A DNA stretch of 50,073 nt from Marinobacter maroccanus. Lineage in GTDB: Bacteria; Pseudomonadota; Gammaproteobacteria; Pseudomonadales; Oleiphilaceae. Each line of letters begins with the position of its first letter. Position 1 is the first letter of the stretch. The DNA is taken from contig NZ_PSSX01000025.1 of NCBI RefSeq assembly GCF_002933275.1, positions 1 to 50,073 on the forward strand, written 5' to 3'. Below are positions 1 through 6,487 of the stretch, piece after piece. Made by a program: the position numbers and the translations under genes. The notes beneath the pieces are model-generated. The model made no database searches. It was given only the letters and a program-made list of their open reading frames with translations, and had not been told where the DNA came from.

Positions 1-122
1 CTGACATGCCCCCGGCCATCGATAAAAGCGGGGGACAGTAGCTGGTTCTGTGGCCTGACGGCCACTCGGAGGTGGGTCAAAACTAATGGCCAGTAGTGGG
101 TCACTTTAATTGGCCACTAACA
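1..122. mobile_element. Probable terminus of an IS21-family insertion sequence (partial)
   Basis: Two 21-bp direct repeats lie at 72-92 and 96-116. They share GTGGGTCA at the start and TGGCCA at the end, and are offset by exactly 24 bp. Read on the minus strand, the segment opens at 122 with TGTTAGTGGCC. Tandem copies of a roughly 20-bp terminal repeat just inside a TG...CA end are typical of IS21-family elements (IstA/IstB). A perfect GTGGCC/GGCCAC hairpin sits at 50-65. No transposase coding sequence is visible; it would lie left of the window. Assignment is by pattern only, and the exact edge and the IS name are unknown. Confidence 0.5.
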
Positions 123-191
123 CAAACTTAATCCAAGATCCCGTCCCTCGTTGAGGTAACAGCATGGAGTACGGTTTCGGCTTGCAAATTT

Positions 192-404
192 TCAGATCTC
201 GGGTATGAGATCTTTCGGAGAGCACCGAATAGCTTTGGAAAGAAGGTAAAGTTTCTCAATAGTCAGATTGACTTCGCCCCGCTCTACCTTGCCCAAATAA
301 CTCCGATCGATGCCAGCAGCGTGAGCAAGGTGCTCTTGGGAAAACCCCCTAGCTTTGCGAATCGCCCTGAGATTTTCACCAAATCTTCTTCTGATAACGC
401 ACAT
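192..404 (-). CDS. Small XRE-family helix-turn-helix transcriptional regulator
   Basis: A 70-residue protein that is almost entirely one XRE/Cro-type DNA-binding domain. The helix-turn-helix runs from about residue 21 to 43 (FSQEHLAHAAG, then SYLGKVERG), followed by the usual closing helices ending in PKDLIPEI. The ATG at 404 is preferred over a TTG at 416 because GGAGG lies 5 bases upstream. Size and layout resemble phage-type repressors and the controller (C) proteins of restriction-modification systems, but no restriction or methylase gene is in view. An inverted repeat (409-425) covers its ribosome binding site, and its promoter faces that of the gene at 511, so autoregulation is plausible (inference). 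It lies in AT-richer DNA next to an IS end. Confidence 0.85.
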   Translation of the reverse strand: MCVIRRRFGENLRAIRKARGFSQEHLAHAAGIDRSYLGKVERGEVNLTIEKLYLLSKAIRCSPKDLIPEI

Positions 405-408
405 CGTT

Positions 409-425
409 GCCTCCAAGGTGGAGGC
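409..425. promoter_or_regulatory. Inverted repeat over the RBS of the XRE regulator gene
   Basis: GCCTCC, 5 spacer bases, GGAGGC: a perfect 6-bp inverted repeat. On the minus strand its right arm is the GGAGG Shine-Dalgarno of the regulator gene. It could be an operator for autoregulation or a hairpin hiding the RBS. Function is inferred from position only. Confidence 0.45.
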
Positions 426-440
426 AAAACTATTCCGTGC

Positions 441-468
441 TTGAGTTTATTGTGCCACGGCATATACT
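441..468 (+). promoter_or_regulatory. Sigma-70-type promoter for the 102-residue protein gene
   Basis: -35 TTGAGT (441-446), 16-bp spacer, -10 TATACT (463-468). Start of transcription is expected near 475, about 36 bases before the ATG at 511. It faces a promoter on the other strand at 478-507. Confidence 0.6.
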
Positions 469-477
469 ACCCATTTT

Positions 478-507
478 ATGATAATAACTGTCATTAATTA
501 GGGTCAA
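478..507 (-). promoter_or_regulatory. Sigma-70-type promoter for the XRE regulator gene
   Basis: On the minus strand: -35 TTGACC (507-502), 18-bp spacer, -10 TATCAT (483-478). Transcription would start near 471 and run into the plus-strand promoter, so the two promoters face each other and their transcripts overlap. Confidence 0.5.
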
Positions 508-510
508 ATT

Positions 511-819
511 ATGTCGCGCAAAGCTTTCACTATCGACAGGATCCTCTATGAAATCTTGATCGAATCGCCTAACGGCGTGTTTACGTTAAGTGGACTGCGG
601 GAGGAGTTTTCATCCCGTTCGAATGAAAAGGTTATGCCCCCAAATCGAGAATTATTTTGGATGATTTTTATGCAGGTTTATGCCATGCGATCTGCAAAGC
701 TGGTCAGCAGAGTTGAGAGACCAGAGGGAGGAAGTCTCTTCTTGATCGGAGAGCAATTCCGTAATCACCCGTTCAACGTGGTCGATCGGCTATTTGTCAC
801 AAGATGGTTTGGACGATAG
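511..819 (+). CDS. Hypothetical protein, 102 residues
   Basis: I do not recognise this family. The protein is short, charged and mixed alpha/beta in appearance, with no signal peptide or membrane segment. The N-terminal stretch (ITDRILYEILIESPNG-like spacing, then a basic region and a PPNRELFWMIFM helix) could fit a winged-helix fold, but this is a guess. AGGG lies about 9 bases before the ATG, and a good sigma-70 promoter stands upstream. It diverges from the XRE regulator gene, with promoters that overlap, so the pair probably forms one regulated unit. AT-rich codon use, unlike the core genes to the right, suggests recent transfer. Confidence 0.6.
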   Translation: MSRKAFTIDRILYEILIESPNGVFTLSGLREEFSSRSNEKVMPPNRELFWMIFMQVYAMRSAKLVSRVERPEGGSLFLIGEQFRNHPFNVVDRLFVTRWFGR

Positions 820-862
820 TGTCCAGGTCTTATACCAAGACCATTTATCTGTGGAGGCTGAA

Positions 863-917
863 ATTCGAACGACTGGAACTTCGAATCCTATTTATCGTTT
901 GATTTAATTTAATCAAA
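863..917. repeat. Two short inverted repeats between convergent genes
   Basis: ATTCGAA/TTCGAAT (863-869 and 880-886, 10-base loop) and TTTGATT/AATCAAA (898-904 and 911-917, 6-base loop). The second overlaps the stop codon of the DUF4238 gene. They may work as weak bidirectional transcription stops, but they lack the GC-rich stem of a standard terminator. Confidence 0.4.
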
Positions 918-1869
918 TGGCTTGCTGGTTCATAAAAAAACCACGGTACTTCCTCAAAATCATCTCGTTATCGGCGAACACCTCTTTGTAAGCCATCCTC
1001 ACGATTGCTCGATTCAACATCTCGATCTCGTCAGCATTCGAAACCACTCTCTGTCGATTGTCGCCTATGCCATCCCCACCCTGTAAAGCCAGCCTTGGAG
1101 AAAGAGGATAAAGAATAGTAAAACCTTTGCTCGGCGTCTGATGGATGTTCACTATGGGTTGGTCTGAGGTCAAAAAAGCCTCACTTGATTCATTTTGCAG
1201 CAAACAGAAATTTGCCTCATCCAAGAACAGACTGGCACCAATATTATTTCCTAACAGAATGTGCAGAGCCCACCAGAGTCGACGAAGGTTAAGCCTATAG
1301 CCGCCAGTTTTTAAACCATCTTCACTAGCTAGCGCCCGCTCTTTGAAAGCCTTCGTGCGAGTGATCTGCAAACCGAGATAACCACATAGTTCAGGACTTG
1401 CACGAGGTGATAGCACGGAAACATCTCCACGCGCCAACCGATCCAGCTCGTCACGAACTGCATCCTCATAACCCGAGTGCAGCTCCTCAATTGCGTTAGC
1501 ACAAATTCGTTTTAACTCGTTTCTTCGACGTTGTGAGATAGTTGTTTTGTAAAAATCAGAGGCAAATGACAACACACTCATGTCCTGAACGAATGATTGA
1601 TTGATCTCCCGGAGGGTTGAATTTTCAGGATGATTGGCGAGTTTCTTTAGAAATCTGAGATCATCTGAACCTAAGGCATTAACTTTGTAAAAATCCTTTT
1701 CACAAGCCACGCCCTTTGAACTAGTAGCGTTTATGCGCCCCTTCTTAGTAAGCTGGAATAGACTTCCTTTGGGGAGACTGTCGCCTTGCCAGTTTCTTAG
1801 GTAATGAGCCCAAACATGATGATGTTTACGCTTTAAATCGTTGCGTCGCGACAAGTTAGCATTCTCCAT
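913..1869 (-). CDS. DUF4238 domain-containing protein
   Basis: A 318-residue soluble protein with the marks of the DUF4238 family (PF14022). It has an N-terminal HHHVWAHYLRNW motif (residues 16-27), SDQP near 235-238, YPLSPRL at 254-260, and a C-terminal helix with the conserved Asn of EIEMLNRAIV. The family's biochemical role is unknown. Members are common in accessory regions near phage and mobile genes, and a defence role has been suggested only by such company. The HH and SDQP motifs look like candidate active-site residues (inference). The ATG start has no clear Shine-Dalgarno. The gene is AT-rich compared with the core genome. It sits between the XRE/102-residue pair and the broken thyA. 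Confidence 0.85.
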   Translation of the reverse strand: MENANLSRRNDLKRKHHHVWAHYLRNWQGDSLPKGSLFQLTKKGRINATSSKGVACEKDFYKVNALGSDDLRFLKKLANHPENSTLREINQSFVQDMSVLSFASDFYKTTISQRRRNELKRICANAIEELHSGYEDAVRDELDRLARGDVSVLSPRASPELCGYLGLQITRTKAFKERALASEDGLKTGGYRLNLRRLWWALHILLGNNIGASLFLDEANFCLLQNESSEAFLTSDQPIVNIHQTPSKGFTILYPLSPRLALQGGDGIGDNRQRVVSNADEIEMLNRAIVRMAYKEVFADNEMILRKYRGFFMNQQAI

Positions 1870-1943
1870 TGACTGGTCATCACAATCCTTGCTGGAGCTA
1901 AACCTCCGTCACTGGGAGCTAGTAGTGTAGTGTTGGTTTTCAA

Positions 1944-2018
1944 GAGTGAGGCTTTTTTCTTTGATGCTCAGAAAAAGCTCGTCTTAGCCTTACATTTCAG
2001 TGCAGTGAGGCCTTTTCT
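1944..2018. repeat. Repeats at the accessory DNA/thyA junction
   Basis: An imperfect direct repeat, GAGTGAGGCTTTTTTCT (1944-1960) and CAGTGAGGCCTTTTCT (2003-2018), lies just left of the point where thyA homology ends. The first copy also forms an AT-rich hairpin with AGAAAAAGC (1970-1978). These may be remnants of a recombination or attachment site; no integrase is visible in the window. Confidence 0.35.
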
Positions 2019-2692
2019 GGTACTTTATGGATATGGCAATCGCCAAAGGTATGCACAAACTCACCGACGTCCAGGTCACACTGTTGGGCGATCATGTGCG
2101 TCAGCAAGGCATAGGAGGCGATGTTGAACGGAACCCCCAAGAACAGATCGGCGCTGCGCTGGTATAGCTGGCAGGAAAGCTTGCCGTCCACCACGTAGAA
2201 CTGGAACAGACAGTGGCAGGGCGCCAGCGCCATTCGACCCTCGCGGACGTTATCCTGGGGACCGATGGACTCATCCGGGAGCTCCGCCGGGTTCCAGGCG
2301 GAGACAATCAGGCGACGGGAATTTGGCTTGGAGCGGATCTGATCGATCACCTCGCTGATCTGGTCGACCACCTCGCCATTCGGGCACTGCCAGCTACGCC
2401 ACTGTTTGCCGTAGATAGGCCCAAGGTCGCCGTTTTCCAGTGCCCACTCGTTCCAGATCGAGACCTTGCGCTCCTGCAGCCAGGTATTATCGGTGGAGCC
2501 ACGCAGAAACCAGAGCAGTTCATAGATGATGCTGCGCAGGTGGACCTTCTTGGTGGTCACCAGCGGAAAGCCTTCCTGCAGGTTGAAACGGATCTGGCGG
2601 CCGAACACCGACCGGGTCCCGACACCGGTACGGTCCCCCTTGTCGAATCCGTTATCAACAACGTCTTGCATCAGGTCCAGATAGGCTTTCAT
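1997..2692 (-). pseudogene. thyA: Thymidylate synthase, 3'-truncated (probably inactive)
   Basis: ThyA makes dTMP from dUMP and methylene-tetrahydrofolate. The first 220 residues are a good ThyA: the dUMP phosphate loop DRTG (20-23), catalytic Cys in LAPCH (Cys159), QRSADLFLGVPFN (178-190) and GDCH (217-220). There is also an insert of about 13 residues before the catalytic Cys relative to E. coli. After His220 homology stops and an unrelated 11-residue tail precedes the stop. E. coli ThyA continues about 57 residues beyond this point, including the Tyr of THLY that binds dUMP and the C-terminal lid. No continuation exists in other frames to the left. The ATG overlaps the lgt stop by 4 bases (ATGA). 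The change coincides with the edge of AT-rich accessory DNA, so an insertion or deletion removed the 3' end. Confidence 0.85.
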
Positions 2693-3477
2693 CGGGCTTG
2701 TCTCCGGTAGGCAATAAACATCAGGGCGGCGCCGGCAATGATCATCGGGAAGGACAGTACCTGCCCCATGGTCAGCCAGTCAAAAGCAAGATAGCCCAGC
2801 TGTGGATCCGGCTGGCGCACGAATTCCACCAGGAACCGGAACACGCCGTAGCAGATCAGGAACAGACCTGACACTGCCATGGTCGGCCGCTGCCTGGATG
2901 AGAACCACCACAGGATCGCAAACAGGACGACACCCTCCAGGGCAAACTGGTACAGCTGGGAAGGATGCCGGGCGAGCGAATCCGGCGCCGTGCGAAACAC
3001 CATGCCCCAGGCAACGTCCGTGGGCTTGCCCCACAGCTCGCCGTTGATGAAGTTTCCGATCCGCCCTGCCCCAAGGCCCAGGGGCACCAGTGGCGCAACA
3101 AAGTCGGCCAGGCGCCAGAAACCACTGCCCACTTTGCGGCCGTACCACCACATGGCAAACATCACGCCCAGCAGACCGCCGTGGAAAGACATGCCGCCTT
3201 CCCAGACCCTCAGCAACCAGAGCGGGTCAGCCAGGAAGGCGTCAAAGTTGTAGAACAGGACATAGCCGAATCGCCCGCCCAGGATCACCCCCAAGGCAAG
3301 ATAGAAAAGCAGATCACCCATCTGCTCTTCGTTGATGGGCGACCAGGTTTTGCGGGTGCGGATGCGCCCGAGCCACCAGCCGGCCACAAAGCCGAACAGA
3401 TAGGTCAGACCATACCAGTGGATCTTGAGGGGACCGATGGCGATGGCCACCGGATCAATCTGGGGATGCTGCAGCAT
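2689..3477 (-). CDS. lgt: Phosphatidylglycerol--prolipoprotein diacylglyceryl transferase
   Basis: Inner-membrane enzyme that transfers diacylglycerol from phosphatidylglycerol to the lipobox Cys of prolipoproteins, the first step of lipoprotein maturation. The 262-residue protein has about seven hydrophobic segments, the N-terminal HWYGLTYL motif, and the family signature GRIGNFINGELWGKP with the essential Arg, Asn and Glu. The ATG at 3477 is chosen over a TTG at 3480; GAGG sits a few bases upstream. The lgt-thyA arrangement with ATGA overlap is the common order in gammaproteobacteria, so the two were one transcript before thyA was damaged. The LpoA lipoprotein in this window is one likely substrate. 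Confidence 0.97.
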   Translation of the reverse strand: MLQHPQIDPVAIAIGPLKIHWYGLTYLFGFVAGWWLGRIRTRKTWSPINEEQMGDLLFYLALGVILGGRFGYVLFYNFDAFLADPLWLLRVWEGGMSFHGGLLGVMFAMWWYGRKVGSGFWRLADFVAPLVPLGLGAGRIGNFINGELWGKPTDVAWGMVFRTAPDSLARHPSQLYQFALEGVVLFAILWWFSSRQRPTMAVSGLFLICYGVFRFLVEFVRQPDPQLGYLAFDWLTMGQVLSFPMIIAGAALMFIAYRRQAR

Positions 3478-3487
3478 CAACTACCTC

Positions 3488-4285
3488 TCAGCTCAGGAGA
3501 AAACGGAGCCCCACCAGCAGGAGCATGATGGAGAACGTACGCTTGAGAATCCGGGCGTTCAGCCGGTGGGCCAGGTTGGCGCCAATCCGGGCAAAGAAAA
3601 CGCTGGTGAGAATAATACCGATCAGGGCCGGCAGATAAATGAAGCCGGCGCTCAGTTCCGGCAACGCGGGATTGTGCCACCCCGTCCAGATGTTACCCAG
3701 AGCACCGGCAATGGCGATAGGCAGGCCGCAGGCCGCCGATGTTCCCACTGCCTGCTGCATCCGCACGTTACACCAGCTCAGATAGGGAACCGTCAGGGTT
3801 CCACCGCCAATTCCGAAAATCGCCGAAGCCCAGCCGATACCGCCGCCGGCAACGCCCAGGCCGGCAGTGCCCGGAACATCACGACCCGGCTTGGGATCAA
3901 CCTGGAAAAACATTTTCAGGCCCACCAGGATCACAAAAATGCCGATGACCAGTTCCAGGGCGCGCCCGCTCATCAGCGACGCGGTCCAAGCGCCAACCAG
4001 GGCACCAGCCACAATCCCGGCGGTCATGGGCCGGAAAAGATCCCAGCGCACGGCGCCATGCTTGTTATGGGATCGAATGGAGCTGACCGAGGTAAAGACA
4101 ATGGTCGCCAGTGAGGTGCCAACCGCCAGGTGGGGAATAATGTCCGGACTGATTCCCTGCAGACCAAAACTGAACATCAGAACAGGCACGATGATCAGCC
4201 CGCCGCCAATGCCGAACAGGCCCGCCACGGTGCCTGCCAGGGCACCAAGGGCCAGATACGATGCTATTACATAAAACAGGGTCAT
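3488..4285 (-). CDS. Sulfite exporter TauE/SafE family membrane protein
   Basis: A 265-residue polytopic membrane protein with two similar halves, each carrying a glycine-rich GIGGG motif at a membrane entry (GLFGIGGGLIIVP near the N-terminus and IFGIGGGTLTVPYL in the second half). This is the TauE/SafE (DUF81) pattern, with about eight membrane segments. Family members export sulfite, sulfoacetate or related anions; the substrate here cannot be told. I use the ATG at 4285, which places a membrane helix directly at the N-terminus. An ATG at 4348 with GGAG close by would add 21 hydrophobic residues and cannot be excluded. It is followed after 10 bases by lgt and diverges from the NRDE gene. 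Confidence 0.88.
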   Translation of the reverse strand: MTLFYVIASYLALGALAGTVAGLFGIGGGLIIVPVLMFSFGLQGISPDIIPHLAVGTSLATIVFTSVSSIRSHNKHGAVRWDLFRPMTAGIVAGALVGAWTASLMSGRALELVIGIFVILVGLKMFFQVDPKPGRDVPGTAGLGVAGGGIGWASAIFGIGGGTLTVPYLSWCNVRMQQAVGTSAACGLPIAIAGALGNIWTGWHNPALPELSAGFIYLPALIGIILTSVFFARIGANLAHRLNARILKRTFSIMLLLVGLRFLLS

Positions 4286-4315
4286 AGTTTGAGACGCACC
4301 CGGGAAAACCAAGGC

Positions 4316-4324
4316 TGGTATGAT
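4316..4324 (+). promoter_or_regulatory. Extended -10 promoter element before the NRDE gene
   Basis: TGGTATGAT (extended TG plus TATGAT), about 50 bases before the ATG at 4375. No good -35 is seen, which is acceptable with an extended -10. If the exporter starts at 4348, this element would lie inside that gene. Confidence 0.4.
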
Positions 4325-4374
4325 ACACAGCGTAAGAGTCAACTTCATTAACTCCGGGAGCGCCATCCTCCGCC

Positions 4375-5148
4375 ATGTGCCTGATCGCCTTCGCCCTTGG
4401 ACAGAACCCTCATTTCCCACTGGTTGTTGCCGCCAATCGCGATGAATTCTTCCGTCGCCCGACGGCCGCCATGGACTGGTGGACCACAGAATCCGGCACC
4501 CGGGTGCTTGCCGGCCGCGACCTGCTCTCCGGCGGCACCTGGCTTGCAGTAAATACCCGGGGCGAGGTCACTGCTGTGACCAATGTGCGCGAGGGAACAC
4601 CGGAAACCGGTCAAATCAGCCGGGGTGAACTGCCTTTACGGGCCCTGACCGATTCGCGGGATCAGCTTGAGGGCTATCTGCTCGAGAAGGCCGATCGGTT
4701 CTCCGGCTTCAACCTCGTTCACCTGACCACCCGAGACGGCTGGTATTTCAGTAACCGGGATGCCCATCCCGGCCGGCAAATCCACCGCGGGGTGTATGGC
4801 CTGAGCAACCACCTTCTGCAGACGCCGTGGCCCAAACTTCTTCGCCTGCGCGAGGCCGCGGGGAATACCATCGCCGCCGCCGGCCATAACGCCGAAAAAC
4901 TGCACAAGGAGCTGATTCCTCTGCTCCAGGACAGTACGCCGGCACCAGACCACCTGCTGCCCGACACCGGGGTTGGACTGGAAACCGAGCGCTTCCTCTC
5001 ATCGCCGTTTATTGTCGGTTCGGATTATGGCACCCGGGCAACCACCGTGGTGACCGTGTCTGCCAGCGGCGACATCGAGGTAACCGAACAGAGCTGGGGC
5101 CCAGACGCCGAAACCGGCGAACGTCGTCACTTCCATTGGCAGCGATAG
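4375..5148 (+). CDS. NRDE family protein (TANGO2-like)
   Basis: A 257-residue protein of the NRDE family (PF05742; relatives of eukaryotic TANGO2). It opens with MCLIAFAL, the conserved N-terminal Cys2, followed by the family-naming ANRDEFFRRPT at residues 20-30. Near the C-terminus is GSDYGTRATTVV, also conserved. The Cys2 position and fold suggest an N-terminal-nucleophile hydrolase origin, but the reaction in bacteria is not established; TANGO2 relatives have been linked to heme handling. It is a single gene, divergent from the TauE-like exporter and 55 bases before xseB, which has its own promoter. Probably cytoplasmic: no signal peptide. Confidence 0.93.
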   Translation: MCLIAFALGQNPHFPLVVAANRDEFFRRPTAAMDWWTTESGTRVLAGRDLLSGGTWLAVNTRGEVTAVTNVREGTPETGQISRGELPLRALTDSRDQLEGYLLEKADRFSGFNLVHLTTRDGWYFSNRDAHPGRQIHRGVYGLSNHLLQTPWPKLLRLREAAGNTIAAAGHNAEKLHKELIPLLQDSTPAPDHLLPDTGVGLETERFLSSPFIVGSDYGTRATTVVTVSASGDIEVTEQSWGPDAETGERRHFHWQR

Positions 5149-5159
5149 CGATCAGGCTC

Positions 5160-5168
5160 TGGTATAAT
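5160..5168 (+). promoter_or_regulatory. Strong extended -10 promoter for xseB-ispA
   Basis: TGGTATAAT: consensus TATAAT (5163-5168) with extended TG, 36 bases before the xseB ATG. The nearest -35-like hexamer, TTGGCA (5136-5141), is spaced too far (21 bp), so the extended -10 probably carries recognition. Confidence 0.7.
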
Positions 5169-5203
5169 CCGCGAAATTCTGCCACCCGATCGGAGGGCCC
5201 CTG

Positions 5204-5458
5204 ATGGCCGGTGAACAAGGCGCCACATCGATAGCCGATTTTGAGAAATCTCTTGATGAACTGGAAAAGCTGGTTCGCGATCTGGAACAGGGCGAGCTGT
5301 CTCTCGAACAATCCCTGACGGCGTTTGAGCGTGGTGTAAAGCTGACCCGTGAATGTCAGCAGGCACTGAAGAGCGCCGAGCAACGAGTTGAACAACTGGT
5401 CCAGAACAGCGACGGCACCCTGGAAACACGCCCGTTTTCTCCGGATGATGCCGACTGA
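5204..5458 (+). CDS. xseB: Exodeoxyribonuclease VII small subunit
   Basis: An 84-residue small subunit of exonuclease VII, which with several copies per XseA degrades single-stranded DNA from both ends in repair. It is of the normal family length and shows the family pattern: FEKSLDELEKLVRDLEQGELSLE, a helical hairpin, then the second helix ending before a short acidic tail. GGAGG lies 7 bases before the ATG. Its TGA overlaps the ispA ATG (TGATG), so the two are translationally coupled. The xseB-ispA-dxs order is standard in gammaproteobacteria. xseA is not in this window. Confidence 0.97.
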   Translation: MAGEQGATSIADFEKSLDELEKLVRDLEQGELSLEQSLTAFERGVKLTRECQQALKSAEQRVEQLVQNSDGTLETRPFSPDDAD

Positions 5459-6354
5459 TGTCCGGACCGAACGCCCTTACCTCCGATTTTCTGGAAACCT
5501 GCCGGGCCCGCGTCGATGCGGAACTGGACCGGTGCATTACCCGTGATTCCGCCTCCGGCCGACTGCAGGAAGCCATGCGCTACAGCGTGCTGGGCGGTGG
5601 CAAGCGAATCCGGCCGGCTTTATGCCTGGCGGCAGCAAAGGCACTGGGACAGACCGGTGACGAGGCCCTGATTCCGGCCTGCGCGGTGGAGCTGATCCAT
5701 GCCTATTCACTGATTCACGATGACCTGCCGGCCATGGACGACGACGAATTGCGCCGCGGACGGCCCACCACGCACATTGCCTTCGACGAAGCTACTGCCA
5801 TCCTGGCCGGAGATGCCCTGCAGGCGCTGGCATTCGGCTGGCTTGCCGAGGCCCCGGGGCTGTCGGAATCCGTGCGTCTGATCATGGTCAGGGAACTCGC
5901 CAGGGCCAGCGGCCACGGCGGAATGGTTGGTGGCCAGGCCATAGACCTTGAATCCGTGGGCAAAACCCTGGCGCTGACCCAGCTTGAAACCATGCACCGG
6001 CACAAGACTGGCGCCCTGATCGAAACCAGTGTGCGGATCGGCGCCCTGACCGCACCGTCGGTCAGCGAGCAGGCTCTGGCCTCTCTTACACAGTACGCCA
6101 AGGCACTGGGCCTGGCCTTCCAGGTTCAGGATGACCTGCTGGACATAGAAGGCGACACTACGGTCATTGGCAAACCCCAGGGTTCGGATGCCGCCCGCGC
6201 CAAACCCACCTATCCCGCCCTGCTGGGCGTGGCCGGCGCCCGCGAGCATCTGGCCGATCTGCTTGAACAGGCCCAGCAAAGCCTGCGGGATTTCGGCCCC
6301 GAAGCCGACCCCCTGCGGGCCATGGCGGATTACGTGGTGGCAAGAACCCATTGA
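5458..6354 (+). CDS. ispA: (2E,6E)-farnesyl diphosphate synthase
   Basis: Short-chain prenyl transferase that condenses IPP with DMAPP and then GPP to make farnesyl diphosphate, feeding undecaprenyl phosphate and quinone synthesis. The 298-residue protein has GGGKRIRPAL (47-55), the first Asp-rich motif DDLPAMDDDELRRGRPT (from residue 88), and the second Asp-rich motif QDDLLDIEGD near 222-230, followed by the conserved lysine region GKPQGSDAARAKPTYP. Length is normal. It is coupled to xseB by a TGATG overlap and followed by dxs. Confidence 0.97.
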   Translation: MSGPNALTSDFLETCRARVDAELDRCITRDSASGRLQEAMRYSVLGGGKRIRPALCLAAAKALGQTGDEALIPACAVELIHAYSLIHDDLPAMDDDELRRGRPTTHIAFDEATAILAGDALQALAFGWLAEAPGLSESVRLIMVRELARASGHGGMVGGQAIDLESVGKTLALTQLETMHRHKTGALIETSVRIGALTAPSVSEQALASLTQYAKALGLAFQVQDDLLDIEGDTTVIGKPQGSDAARAKPTYPALLGVAGAREHLADLLEQAQQSLRDFGPEADPLRAMADYVVARTH

Positions 6355-6441
6355 ATCCCAGCATCCCGAAGGCGCACACTGGCCGTAAATATTTTCGTAA
6401 CAACTGGCCCGCTTTGTGTGAAACAGCTTCCCCTGTTCCCT

Positions 6442-6447
6442 TATAAT
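6442..6447 (+). promoter_or_regulatory. Possible -10 element (TATAAT) upstream of dxs
   Basis: A consensus TATAAT lies about 40 bases before the dxs ATG in the 133-base gap after ispA. No convincing -35 is found at 16-18 bp, so this is a tentative secondary promoter. Confidence 0.4.
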
Positions 6448-6487
6448 GCCAGTCAGTTACTGAACGTACCGGAAAAGACCCGAGCAG

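Noticed and set aside
1870..2032. thyA broken only by a frameshift
   Set aside because: I looked for the expected C-terminal ThyA sequence in the other minus-strand frames of this stretch and did not find it; the sequence is unrelated DNA.
1930..2127. Plus-strand open frame across the thyA junction
   Set aside because: It runs antisense through thyA and its composition shows no protein family; it only spans the junction by chance.
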